A DNA stretch of 52,612 nucleotides, taken from NCBI RefSeq assembly GCF_002157355.1, contig NZ_LYMK01000048.1:1-52612 (forward strand). The letters run 5' to 3'. A program made the translations under genes and the position numbers. The notes beneath the pieces are model-generated. The model had not been told where the DNA came from. It saw only the letters and a program-made list of their open reading frames with translations, and did not search any database. Shown piece after piece: positions 7,825 through 15,884 of the stretch. Position 1 is the stretch's first letter. The number at the start of each line of letters is the position of its first letter. Origin of the DNA: Variovorax sp. JS1663. GTDB lineage: Bacteria; Pseudomonadota; Gammaproteobacteria; Burkholderiales; Burkholderiaceae_C.

Positions 7825-9216
7825 ATGCGCTACCGCACCACCCTCGATTCACAGGTCTTCGATTTCAAGGACCTGCGCCAGGTCATGGCCGTCGCCAGCC
7901 CCGCGCGCTCGGGCGACGAACTGGCCGGCATCGCCGCGGTCAGCGCGCAGCAGCGCATGGCGGCGCGTCATGTGCTGGCGCAGACGCCGCTCAAGCAGTT
8001 CCTGCAGGAGGCGCTGATTCCCTACGAGGAAGACGACATCACGCGCCTGATCATCGACGGCCACGATGCCGCCGCCTTCGCGCCCGTGGCCCACCTGACC
8101 GTGGGCGACTTCCGCAACTGGCTGCTGTCGGCGCAGGCGGATGCGGACACCCTGGCCGCCCTCGCGCCGGGCCTCACGCCCGAGATGGTCGCCGCCGCCT
8201 CCAAGCTGATGCGCAACCAGGACCTGGTCGCGGTCGCGCGCAAGTGCCGCGTGCTGACGCGCTTTCGCGACACCATCGGCCTGCCCGGCCATCTCGCGGT
8301 GCGGCTGCAGCCCAACCACCCGACCGACGATCCGCGCGGCATTGCGGCTTCCATGCTCGACGGACTGCTGATGGGCGCAGGCGATGCGGTGATCGGCATC
8401 AACCCCGTCTCCGACAGCCTGCAGCACCTGGGCGACCTGCTGCGCATGCTCGACGAGTTGATCCAGCGCTTCGAAGTGCCGACCCAGAGCTGCGTGCTGA
8501 CCCACGTCACCCACACGCTGAAGCTGATCGGGTCCGGCGTGCCGGTGGACCTGGTGTTCCAGTCCATCGCCGGCACCGAAAAGGCCAACCGCTCCTTCGG
8601 CATCACACCCGAGCTGCTGGACGAGGCCCACGCGGCGGCGCAGTCGCTCGCGCGCGGCACGCTGGGCCGCAATGTCATGTACTTCGAGACCGGCCAGGGA
8701 TCGGCCCTGTCGGCCGATGCGAACTTCGGTGTCGACCAGCAGACCTGCGAGGCCCGCGCCTATGCGCTGGCGCGGCGCTACCAGCCATTCCTGATCAACA
8801 CCGTGGTCGGCTTCATCGGGCCGGAGTACCTCTACGACGGCAAGCAGATCATCCGCGCGGGACTGGAGGATCATTTCTGCGGCAAGCTCATGGGCCTGCC
8901 ACTGGGTTGCGACGTCTGCTACACCAACCATGCCGAGGCCGACCAGGACGACATGGACACGCTGCTGGTGCTGCTGGGCACCGCCGGCATCAGCTTCATC
9001 ATGGGCGTACCGGGCGCGGACGACGTGATGCTCAACTACCAGAGCACCTCCTTCCACGATGCCCTCTTCCTGCGCGAGACCCTGGGCCTGAAGCGCGCGC
9101 CCGAGTTCGAGGCCTGGCTGCAGCGCATGCGCATCACCGACGGCAGCGGCCGCCTGCTGCCGCCCGGCGCCAACCGGCTGCTGGCGGACATGCGTTCACT
9201 CAAGGCACTGGCATGA
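7825..9216 (+). CDS. eutB: Ethanolamine ammonia-lyase large subunit
   Basis: The 463-residue protein is full length for EutB. It forms the catalytic barrel that, with adenosylcobalamin, converts ethanolamine to acetaldehyde and ammonia. Recognisable family segments are VRLQPNHPTDDPRGIAAS, GDAVIGINPVSDS, LTHVTHTL, FETGQGSALSADANFGVDQQ, GLPLGCDVCYTNHAEADQDD and IMGVPGADDVMLNYQSTSFHD. Its stop overlaps the eutC start (ATGA). No microcompartment shell genes, reactivase (eutA) or acetaldehyde dehydrogenase lie nearby, so this is the short, non-compartment version of the pathway and needs cobalamin and an aldehyde dehydrogenase from elsewhere. Confidence 0.97.
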   Translation: MRYRTTLDSQVFDFKDLRQVMAVASPARSGDELAGIAAVSAQQRMAARHVLAQTPLKQFLQEALIPYEEDDITRLIIDGHDAAAFAPVAHLTVGDFRNWLLSAQADADTLAALAPGLTPEMVAAASKLMRNQDLVAVARKCRVLTRFRDTIGLPGHLAVRLQPNHPTDDPRGIAASMLDGLLMGAGDAVIGINPVSDSLQHLGDLLRMLDELIQRFEVPTQSCVLTHVTHTLKLIGSGVPVDLVFQSIAGTEKANRSFGITPELLDEAHAAAQSLARGTLGRNVMYFETGQGSALSADANFGVDQQTCEARAYALARRYQPFLINTVVGFIGPEYLYDGKQIIRAGLEDHFCGKLMGLPLGCDVCYTNHAEADQDDMDTLLVLLGTAGISFIMGVPGADDVMLNYQSTSFHDALFLRETLGLKRAPEFEAWLQRMRITDGSGRLLPPGANRLLADMRSLKALA

Positions 9217-9995
9217 GCAGCGAAGACATCGTCACGCCGAGCCCCTGGGCCGAATGGCGCCAAGCGACGCCGGCGCGCCTGGCACTGGGACGCGCGGGCG
9301 CCGGTATGCCAACCGACGAGGTGCTGCGCTTCGGCTGGGCGCATGCGATGGCGAGGGATGCGGTTCATGCGGTCCTCGATGTGCAGGCGCTTGAAAACAC
9401 ACTGCGCCTCGCGGGCTGGGAGGTGCAGCAGGCACGCAGCCGCGCGCCCGACCGCGCCAGCTACCTGCGCCGCCCCGACCTCGGCCGCCGGCTCGATGAC
9501 GAGGACGCCGCGCGGCTGCGCGCCGCTGCGAAGGGGCCTTGCGACCTGTGCCTCGTGATCGGCGACGGTCTGTCCGCCCTGGCAGCGGGCCGGCACCCCG
9601 TGCCCTTGCTGGCCGCGCTGCAGCCGCTGCTGCCCGATTCCCTGACGCTCGCGCCGATCGTGATCGCGACGCAGGCCCGCGTCGCTCTCGCCGACGAGAT
9701 CGGCGAAGCGCTCGGCGCCCGGCTCGCCGTGATGCTGATCGGCGAGCGACCGGGTCTGAGCTCACCCGACAGCCTGGGCATCTACCTCACCCACGATCCG
9801 CGGCGCGGCCGCAACGACGCGGAGCGCAACTGCATCTCCAACGTGCGGCCCGAGGGTCTGCCCTGCGATGTTGCGGCCTTCCGGCTGGCCTGGTTCATCC
9901 GCGAATCGCTGCGCCGAGGCCTCACCGGCGTGGCGCTCAAGGACGAGAGCGCGCAGGCGGTCCTGGACGCAGGCGGCGCGACGGCCCGGTCCTAG
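9213..9995 (+). CDS. eutC: Ethanolamine ammonia-lyase small subunit
   Basis: The 260-residue protein begins at the ATG overlapping the eutB stop. It carries the EutC signatures LALGRAGAG, RPDLGRRLDDE, LVIGDGLSA, IGERPGLSSPDSLGIYLTHDPRRGRNDAERNCISNVRPEGL and a C-terminal helix. EutC caps the EutB barrel and helps bind the cobalamin cofactor. Tight translational coupling with eutB is the norm for this pair. The N-terminus is short, without the long extension seen in some enterobacterial EutC proteins. Confidence 0.96.
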   Translation: MSSEDIVTPSPWAEWRQATPARLALGRAGAGMPTDEVLRFGWAHAMARDAVHAVLDVQALENTLRLAGWEVQQARSRAPDRASYLRRPDLGRRLDDEDAARLRAAAKGPCDLCLVIGDGLSALAAGRHPVPLLAALQPLLPDSLTLAPIVIATQARVALADEIGEALGARLAVMLIGERPGLSSPDSLGIYLTHDPRRGRNDAERNCISNVRPEGLPCDVAAFRLAWFIRESLRRGLTGVALKDESAQAVLDAGGATARS

Positions 9996-10062
9996 GCGAG
10001 GGGCGCCCTGCGCGTTCCCTGCCTATCATGGGCAGCCGAAGAACACAGCCAACGGAGACAGC

Positions 10063-10644
10063 ATGACCCCCGCACGCTACCCGCTCACCGAGCTCGACAA
10101 CCTGCCCGAGGACATCCGCGCCAAGGTACTGGAAGTGCAGGAGAAATCCGGCTTCGTCCCCAACGTCTTCCTCGCCCTCGCCCGCCGGCCGGCCGAGTGG
10201 CGCGCCTTCTTCGCGTATCACGACGCGCTGATGCTGAAGGAGGAAGGCTCCCTCACCAAGGGCGATCGCGAGATGATCGTCACCGCCACCAGCGCAGTGA
10301 ACCGCTGCCTCTATTGCGTGGTCGCACACGGCGCGCTGCTTCGCATCTACGAGAAGAAGCCGCTGGTGGCGGACCAGGTGGCGGTCAACTGGCGCAAGGC
10401 GGACATCACGCCGCGGCAGTACGCGATGCTGGAATTCGCGATGAAGGTCTGCGAGCGGTCGCACGAGATCGACGAGAGCGACTTCCCGCCGCTGCACGCG
10501 CACGGGTTCAGCGACGAGGACATCTGGGACATCGCGGCCATCACCGCCTTCTTCGGGCTGTCCAACCGGATGGCGAGCTTCAGCGGGATGCAGCCGAATG
10601 CAGAGTTCTATCTGCTGGGGCGAGTGCCCAGGGCGAAGAAGTAG
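10063..10644 (+). CDS. AhpD-like peroxidase-related protein (CMD fold)
   Basis: The 193-residue protein belongs to the uncharacterised peroxidase-related branch of the carboxymuconolactone decarboxylase/AhpD superfamily. The redox signature NRCLYCVVAHG (CxxC-x3-H) is present near residues 85-95, so it could act as a small-molecule or alkylhydroperoxide reductase component. The ATG at 10063 follows AACGGAGAC. Its last 65 bases overlap, in antisense, the 3' end of the phosphoethanolamine transferase gene. It is separated from eutC by 67 bp and may be transcribed with it. Substrate and reductant are unknown. Confidence 0.85.
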   Translation: MTPARYPLTELDNLPEDIRAKVLEVQEKSGFVPNVFLALARRPAEWRAFFAYHDALMLKEEGSLTKGDREMIVTATSAVNRCLYCVVAHGALLRIYEKKPLVADQVAVNWRKADITPRQYAMLEFAMKVCERSHEIDESDFPPLHAHGFSDEDIWDIAAITAFFGLSNRMASFSGMQPNAEFYLLGRVPRAKK

Positions 10645-12394
10645 ATTCGCGGCAGGAGGCCAGCGCATCGAGGCGGCCCTTGTAGCTCGAGGTCTTCACA
10701 TCCATCAGCCCCAGGACCGTGTGGTACAGGTTGTCGTGCGTCAGCGGCTTGTCCAGCCCCGCCTCCATGCATGCCTGCGACAGACCTGCACGCTCGCGCG
10801 TGTGCGGCCCGAACCACATCACCATCGGGATGTGCTTCTGCACCTCCGGCGCAAAGCCATAGGGCACGCCATGCAGGAACAACCCGTATTCGCCCAGCGA
10901 CTCGCCATGATCGCTCAGGTAGAGCAAGGCCGGGTCGTAGCGCCCTGACTGCGCCTGCAGCCAATCGATGGCCTGGCCCAGGAAGCGGTCGGTGTAGGCG
11001 ATCGAGTTGTCGAAGGCGTTGACCAGCTCCGCATGGCTGCACTCCGCCAGTGCGTTGGTCTTGCACTCGGGCAGGAAGCGCTTGGCATCCGGCGATGAGC
11101 GCTTGTAGTAGGCCGGGCCATGGCTGCCCATCTGGTGCATCACCAGCACCACGCCCCTGGCGCGACGCTCGGCCGGCAGCGCGGCCAGGCGCTGGTCCAG
11201 GCCCTTGAGCATCGCGTCGTCCAGGCATTCGTCGCCATCGCACAGCGCGCTCTTCATGGCCGGTTCGAGCTGGTCGGCGGCAAAGGCATGCGGGACGCGG
11301 TCGCACACGCCCTTGCAGCCGCCGGGTTGGTTGTCGAGCCAGAAGACGGCCAGGCCGGCGGCCTGCAGCACGTCCATCAGGTTCTCGTAGTCGTCCTTGC
11401 GGCCCTCGAAGGCCGTCTTGCCCAGGGGCGAGAACATGCAGGGCACCGAGGCCAGCGTGTTGGTGCCGCAGGAATGGACGTCATGCCAGGACAGCACCCG
11501 GCGCGCCGCCAGCGCCGGCGTGGTGCCGCGCGCATAGCCGTTGAGGCCGAAATGGTCGGCCCGCGCGGTCTCGCCCACCACCAACAGGAACAGCGGCGGC
11601 CGGGCCTGGGCGGCATAGCTGGCCCCGAGGACCGCGCCGCCGGCCACGGGGATCAGCTTCCTGCTGCGCGCGAACAGGGGCCTGAGGGCCACGGCACTCG
11701 CCGAGTAGATGCTGGCCAGGGGGTTGATCATGTAGCGCAGAGTCACGTTGTTGCGCATCAGCGGGGCGAGCTGCCGGTTCATCGCCAGCGCAGCACCGGC
11801 GGCCAGCGCGACTGCCGCCAGCAGCAGCAGCGCGTTGCGCCAAGCCTGCGACAGCAGGCCCATGGGCGGGATACGCATGCGCCACAGCACCCAGGCAGGC
11901 GCGGCCGTGACCAGCAGCACCCGCAGCAGCAGGCGCCAGCTCATCAGGTCTCGCGCTTCGTGCAGGTCGGTCTGCATCGCGTTGGCCAGCATGGTCGGGT
12001 CCATGACCGCGTGGTAGCTCAGCATGAAATGCTCCGCCACCGCCGCCACCACCACCACCGCCAGCCAGAGCGGCTTCATCCAGTGCGTCCACGCGCTGAG
12101 CGCCAGCAGCGCAACGGTGCCGCAGACGGTGAGCAGCGCCATCAGCGCGATCGAGGGCAGGTACACGCTGGGTGCGCCGCCGAGGCGGGCCAGCTCGTTC
12201 CAGAGGGGCCAGTTGGCGACCAGCGCCAGGTAGACGCTCAGCCAGACCACCACGCTGCGCGCCGAGCGAGGCTGCGTCAGCCAGGCATCGACGCGCCGCC
12301 ACAAGGGAATGGCGGATTCCGCTGGCGCCAGCGGAGGGGAGACAAGGACAGCGGGCTCGTGAAAGGCGGAAGACCGGGCATTCGAGAAAGGCAT
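10580..12394 (-). CDS. eptA: Lipid A phosphoethanolamine transferase, EptA type
   Basis: The 604-residue inner-membrane enzyme has about five N-terminal membrane helices (residues 45-240) and a periplasmic sulfatase-like domain. Zinc and catalytic landmarks are GETARADH (Glu275), SCGTNTLASVPCMF (nucleophile Thr313) and YLSDHGESLGEYG (Asp495, His496), plus His419/His425 and several disulfide cysteines. It transfers phosphoethanolamine from phosphatidylethanolamine to lipid A phosphates, lowering negative charge and polymyxin binding. The C-terminal 20 or so residues (after LDALASCR) run beyond the usual family end and overlap the neighbouring gene in antisense. A direct-repeat operator candidate sits 47 bp upstream, and the divergent two-component system is the likely controller. 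Confidence 0.92.
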   Translation of the reverse strand: MPFSNARSSAFHEPAVLVSPPLAPAESAIPLWRRVDAWLTQPRSARSVVVWLSVYLALVANWPLWNELARLGGAPSVYLPSIALMALLTVCGTVALLALSAWTHWMKPLWLAVVVVAAVAEHFMLSYHAVMDPTMLANAMQTDLHEARDLMSWRLLLRVLLVTAAPAWVLWRMRIPPMGLLSQAWRNALLLLAAVALAAGAALAMNRQLAPLMRNNVTLRYMINPLASIYSASAVALRPLFARSRKLIPVAGGAVLGASYAAQARPPLFLLVVGETARADHFGLNGYARGTTPALAARRVLSWHDVHSCGTNTLASVPCMFSPLGKTAFEGRKDDYENLMDVLQAAGLAVFWLDNQPGGCKGVCDRVPHAFAADQLEPAMKSALCDGDECLDDAMLKGLDQRLAALPAERRARGVVLVMHQMGSHGPAYYKRSSPDAKRFLPECKTNALAECSHAELVNAFDNSIAYTDRFLGQAIDWLQAQSGRYDPALLYLSDHGESLGEYGLFLHGVPYGFAPEVQKHIPMVMWFGPHTRERAGLSQACMEAGLDKPLTHDNLYHTVLGLMDVKTSSYKGRLDALASCRESTSSPWALAPADRTLHSAASR

Positions 12395-12440
12395 CGCCCG
12401 AGTCTGGAAAACGGGACTGAAAACTCGCTGAATGGCCCGC

Positions 12441-12458
12441 TCAGCTTTCGTTCAGCTT
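12441..12458 (-). promoter_or_regulatory. Direct-repeat operator candidate upstream of eptA
   Basis: On the plus strand TCAGCTT-TCGT-TCAGCTT is a perfect 7-4-7 direct repeat with an 11-bp period, the geometry bound by tandem dimers of OmpR-family regulators. It starts 47 bases ahead of the eptA ATG and overlaps the last codons of the PAP2 gene. Read on the minus strand it contains CTGAACG-N4-CTGAGCG, similar to the repeat upstream of the response-regulator gene. Confidence 0.5.
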
Positions 12459-13148
12459 GGGATGGAGCGCTGCGGCTGCCCGGCGAACTCGCGAGCGATG
12501 CATCAGCAGGTCGAGGAGCAGCCCGGCCATCCAGCACAGCCAGGCGGTCCACAGCGTATGGCTCACGTAGTGCGCGCCGCGCAGTTGTTGCCCCAGCCCG
12601 AGCACCAGCCCGGCCACCAAGGCGCAGGCCAGCCATGCGCCAGCCACCGAATGCGACCTGCGCCGAAGCACGAACCAGCCGCTCACGAAGGCGAAGCCCG
12701 CCGACGCATGGCCGGCCGGAAAGCAGCCGCCGGGGCCGCCGTCCCGCAGGCCCCAGGCCCAGTGCGACACGTGCTGCGCGACCCCGCCGAAGACCTTCAG
12801 GTCCCATGGACAGCTCGTCGCGCTCGCCTGCTTCACGAGCGACACGAGCAGCACGCTGGCCAGCACGCCGAGCGTCAGTTGAATGCGCTCGCGCACCGGC
12901 AGGCGCCGCAGGAAGCCGAAGGGCCAGCGGATCGCGAGCGCCAATGCGATCAGGAGCAGCCAGCTCAGCGCCCTTGCGCCCTCGTGCACGACATGCACGA
13001 GAAACCAGTTGTCCCGCCAGGGGAAGCCCATCGGCGTTCCCGCCAGGCGGGCCAGCGGAAGATCGAGGCCGCTCGCATCCCAGGCCAGGATCAGCAGGAG
13101 CGAAAGGAAGGTCCAGGTGACGGGACGGGCAATCGAGACACGGAACAT
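12441..13148 (-). CDS. PAP2-family membrane phosphatase
   Basis: The 235-residue protein has about six hydrophobic segments and the three PAP2 signature blocks: KQASATSCPWDL near residue 105, CFPAGHASAGF near residue 140 and LRGAHYVSHTLWTAW near residue 190, supplying the catalytic histidines. Such enzymes remove phosphate from lipid phosphates; relatives act on undecaprenyl pyrophosphate, lipid A or phosphatidylglycerol phosphate. Lying 46 bp ahead of eptA on the same strand, and next to a two-component system, it most likely takes part in lipid A or lipid carrier phosphate editing. The specific substrate is inference. Confidence 0.88.
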   Translation of the reverse strand: MFRVSIARPVTWTFLSLLLILAWDASGLDLPLARLAGTPMGFPWRDNWFLVHVVHEGARALSWLLLIALALAIRWPFGFLRRLPVRERIQLTLGVLASVLLVSLVKQASATSCPWDLKVFGGVAQHVSHWAWGLRDGGPGGCFPAGHASAGFAFVSGWFVLRRRSHSVAGAWLACALVAGLVLGLGQQLRGAHYVSHTLWTAWLCWMAGLLLDLLMHRSRVRRAAAALHPKLNES

Positions 13149-13174
13149 GAAGCGTCGAAGGCTAGAGCCGTGGC

Positions 13175-13192
13175 ATGAACGCAGCCTGAAGC
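13175..13192 (+). promoter_or_regulatory. Direct-repeat operator candidate in the divergent promoter region
   Basis: ATGAACG-CAGC-CTGAAGC forms an imperfect 7-4-7 direct repeat with an 11-bp period, about 50 bases before the response-regulator start and just upstream of the divergent PAP2 gene. It resembles the repeat before eptA (CTGAACG-N4-CTGAGCG on its coding strand). This is consistent with autoregulation and control of both transcription units, but I have no binding evidence. Confidence 0.45.
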
Positions 13193-13241
13193 GCCATCAA
13201 GGCGCACTAGACTCGGGTGCTTTGACGAGAGGACAGCCAAG

Positions 13242-13919
13242 GTGCGCATATTGCTGGTCGAGGACGATGCTGCGCTGGCCGGCGCCGTCTGCAGCTACCT
13301 CGAGGCCAAGGCCTTCGTGGTGGACGTGGCGCCGAGCCTGGCGCAGGCGCGCGCCGCGCTGGCGGCGGTGCAGTACGCGTCCGTGCTGCTCGACCTGCAC
13401 CTGCCTGATGGCGACGGCCTCTCGCTGCTGCCGGACGTGCGTGCGCTGCGCGACCGGCCGATCGTGATCGTGCTGACCGCGCGCGACCAGGTCACCGACC
13501 GCATCCGCGGCCTGGACGCCGGCGCCGACGACTACCTGATCAAGCCCTACGACCCCGCCGAACTGCTGGCGCGCCTGCGCGCGGTCGAGCGCCGCCGCAG
13601 CAGCGCCAGCACGCCGGTGCTGCAGTTCGGCGCGCTCGAGATCGACCTGGCGCGCGACCTGGTGCGCAAGAACGGCCTGCCGGTCACGCTCACCCAGAAG
13701 GAATGGGCGCTGCTGCGGGTGATGGCCACGCGGCCCGAGCGCATCCACACGCGCGACAACCTGGCCGACGCGCTCTACGGCTTCGGCGACGAGGCCGACA
13801 GCAACACGCTGGAGGTGTTCATCAGCCGCCTGCGCCGCAAGCTCGGGCGCAACCACATCCAGACGCTGCGCGGCCTGGGCTACCGGCTCTCGTTCTCGCC
13901 CGAGGAAGAAGACGAATGA
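13242..13919 (+). CDS. OmpR/PhoB-family response regulator (PmrA/QseB-like)
   Basis: The 225-residue protein has an N-terminal receiver domain (acidic pair at residues 8-9 in VEDDA, phosphoacceptor Asp51 in LLDLHLPDGDG, Lys in LIKPYD near residue 101) and a C-terminal winged helix (residues 125-220, ending RGLGYRLSF). The start is a GTG at 13242 after an AGAGGA ribosome binding site. Its stop overlaps the sensor kinase start. Divergent placement from the PAP2-eptA unit suggests control of lipid A modification, as PmrA does in enteric bacteria and pseudomonads. Confidence 0.93.
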   Translation: MRILLVEDDAALAGAVCSYLEAKAFVVDVAPSLAQARAALAAVQYASVLLDLHLPDGDGLSLLPDVRALRDRPIVIVLTARDQVTDRIRGLDAGADDYLIKPYDPAELLARLRAVERRRSSASTPVLQFGALEIDLARDLVRKNGLPVTLTQKEWALLRVMATRPERIHTRDNLADALYGFGDEADSNTLEVFISRLRRKLGRNHIQTLRGLGYRLSFSPEEEDE

Positions 13920-15304
13920 AGCTCGGTCTCCTGCCGCCGGCCGCGGCCGAGGCCGGTGCGCGAGAATCGCTGGCCGGCCGGCTGACGCGCACGCTGATCG
14001 TGTGGGTGGGCGGCGTCTGGCTGCTGTGCGTGCTGGGCGTGGTCTGGTACGTGGACCGCGAGATCAACCACAACTTCGACAACGAACTGGCGGAAGTCGC
14101 TCACCGCATGTTCGACACCGCGGTGCACGAGCTCGGCACGCTGCGCACCGAGCGCGCCCAGCGGGGAGAAGGCGCGGACCCGGCCCGGCCGCTGATCGCG
14201 CTGCCGCAGCTCTTCCCGACCGATGCGGTGCTGTACCAGGTGGTGGACCTGCACGAGCGCGTGCTGCTGCGCTCGTCCGAGGCGCCTGCCAACGCCTTCG
14301 ACGTGCCGCTGGCCCCTGGCTTCGCCGACAGCGAGGCCTGGCGCATCTTCACCGTGCGCCATCCCACGCTCGACCTGTACTTCCAGGTGGCCGACCCGCT
14401 GGACGAGCGCCGCACGGCGCTCAACCGCACGCTGCTGGGCCTGATCATCCCGCTGATGGCGGTGCTGCCCCTGCTGGCGCTGGTGCTGCGCAACGTGGCG
14501 CGCACGGAGCTGCGCGGCCTGCAGTCGCTGGCTAGCGAGATCGCCCAGCGCAACGGCTCTGACCTGCGGCCAATCCTGCTCCTCGGCCTGCCGCGCGAGC
14601 TGCACTCGGTGGGCGAGGACGTCAACCGGCTGCTGCAGCGGCTGTCGCACGCGCTCGACGTCGAGCGGGCCCTGGCAGCCAACGCGGCCCATGAGCTGCG
14701 CTCCCCGCTCGCAGCCGCCCGGCTGCGGCTGCAGACCGCGCTGGAGCACGAGCTGCGGCGCAACGACGTCGAGGCCGCGCTGGATGCGCTGCACACGCTC
14801 GGCCACCGCGCCGAGAAGCTGCTGCAGCTGTCGCGGGCCGAGTCCGGCGCCTCGCTGACGCGCACCCGGGTCAACCTGGTGCAGCTGGCCGGCGCGGTGG
14901 CGGAGGAGTTCTGGAAGGGCACGAGCGCCAACGAGCGGCTGTCGCTGAAACTGCCCGAGAGCGAGTCGCCCGTGGCCGTGCTCGGCGACGTCGACGCCCT
15001 GGCCATCGCGCTGCGCAACCTGGTGGAGAACGCCCTGCGCTACGGCCGGGGGCGCGTGGTGATCGAAGTGATGTCGCCCGGCACCCTGGCGGTGCGCGAC
15101 TTCGGGCCCGGAGTCGGGCAGGAACAGCTTCACACCCTGCAGCAGCGCCACGTGCGCCACAGCTCGGACAAGGCGGGCTACGGGCTGGGGCTGTCGATCG
15201 TGAACACCATCGTCGAGAAGCACGGGTCCCGGCTCGAGCTGTACTCGCCGCCCCCTGGGGCGGCCACCGGTTTCGAGGCGCGGATCGTGCTGAACGCGGC
15301 CTGA
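13916..15304 (+). CDS. Sensor histidine kinase, partner of the OmpR-type regulator
   Basis: The 462-residue inner-membrane kinase overlaps the regulator gene by four bases (ATGA). Two membrane segments (about residues 25-47 and 178-198) flank a periplasmic sensor region of about 130 residues of the 2CSK-N type. The phosphoacceptor His259 lies in NAAHELRSPLA. The ATPase has the N box (NLVENALRYG), G1 (DFGPGVG) and G2 (GYGLGLSI). No HAMP is obvious beyond the short linker after the second membrane segment. With its regulator it probably senses envelope conditions (cations, acid, cationic peptides) and controls eptA; the signal is not deducible. Confidence 0.93.
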   Translation: MKLGLLPPAAAEAGARESLAGRLTRTLIVWVGGVWLLCVLGVVWYVDREINHNFDNELAEVAHRMFDTAVHELGTLRTERAQRGEGADPARPLIALPQLFPTDAVLYQVVDLHERVLLRSSEAPANAFDVPLAPGFADSEAWRIFTVRHPTLDLYFQVADPLDERRTALNRTLLGLIIPLMAVLPLLALVLRNVARTELRGLQSLASEIAQRNGSDLRPILLLGLPRELHSVGEDVNRLLQRLSHALDVERALAANAAHELRSPLAAARLRLQTALEHELRRNDVEAALDALHTLGHRAEKLLQLSRAESGASLTRTRVNLVQLAGAVAEEFWKGTSANERLSLKLPESESPVAVLGDVDALAIALRNLVENALRYGRGRVVIEVMSPGTLAVRDFGPGVGQEQLHTLQQRHVRHSSDKAGYGLGLSIVNTIVEKHGSRLELYSPPPGAATGFEARIVLNAA

Positions 15305-15434
15305 AGGCCTCGCCCAGGCCGCCGGCCTGCGCATCGAAGGTGGCCCAGCTGAGCCGGTCGATAACGGTGACCATGCTCTGTTTCACCGACACCGCCGATC
15401 TGGACCACGAAGCGGTGCTGCAGTGAAGCGGCCC

Positions 15435-15452
15435 GAGGGCGTCGGCGCCCTC
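15435..15452. terminator. Hairpin between convergent genes (sensor kinase / thioesterase)
   Basis: Six-bp stem GAGGGC / GCCCTC around GTCGGC, in the gap between two convergent stop codons. A very similar hairpin lies at 35992-36007 in another convergent gap, so this may be a bidirectional terminator used repeatedly by this genome. There is no T tract. The remaining intergenic bases (15305-15434) hold another short hairpin, CAGGCC-GCC-GGCCTG at 15315-15329, and nothing else I can name. Confidence 0.4.
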
Positions 15453-15464
15453 CCACGCATCCGC

Positions 15465-15884
15465 TCAGCTCACGATAGCCCGCAGCCAGTCCGGCAGCGG
15501 CAGCGCCTTCTGCTTGACGACGTCCACCCAGATCGTGGTCGCCCCACCCGCCGCGCAGATCACGTCGGGCGCATCCGTGCGGGCCATGGTGGCCCAGCTC
15601 TCGAAGGTGGTGCGGCCGGGGTCGCTGACGTACATCCTGATCAGCACGTCGCCCGGGTACTCGAGCTGCCGGTAGAAGTTGCAGAAGGCGTTCACGATCA
15701 CCATGCCCTCGCCCTCGGGCCTGGGTACGGTGCCGAGCGAATGGAACCAGTCGATGCGCGCCGTCTCCAGGAACCGGAAGTAACTGGCGTTGTTGAGATG
15801 GCCCATCGCGTCCATGTCGCCCCAGCGGATGGGGATGGTCATTTCGTAGACCCGCTTCTTGGCTTCGGGGATGTCGATTCTCAT
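15465..15884 (-). CDS. Acyl-CoA thioesterase, 4HBT hotdog fold
   Basis: The 139-residue protein is a single hotdog domain of the 4-hydroxybenzoyl-CoA thioesterase/YbgC type. The signature IRWGDMDAMGHLNNASYFRFLETAR near residues 18-42 carries the catalytic Asp. It hydrolyses acyl-CoA thioesters in the cytoplasm; chain-length preference is unknown. The ATG at 15884 overlaps the stop of the upstream EamA transporter (ATGA), so SDR, transporter and thioesterase form one minus-strand operon beside ETF-QO, which suggests a link to acyl-CoA oxidation. Confidence 0.92.
   Translation of the reverse strand: MRIDIPEAKKRVYEMTIPIRWGDMDAMGHLNNASYFRFLETARIDWFHSLGTVPRPEGEGMVIVNAFCNFYRQLEYPGDVLIRMYVSDPGRTTFESWATMARTDAPDVICAAGGATTIWVDVVKQKALPLPDWLRAIVS

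Noticed and set aside
15305..15464. Possible short coding stretch ending MLCFTDTADLDHEAVLQ
   Set aside because: It has a stop but no ribosome binding site or known tail motif, and lies between convergent genes. I could not tell it from chance.
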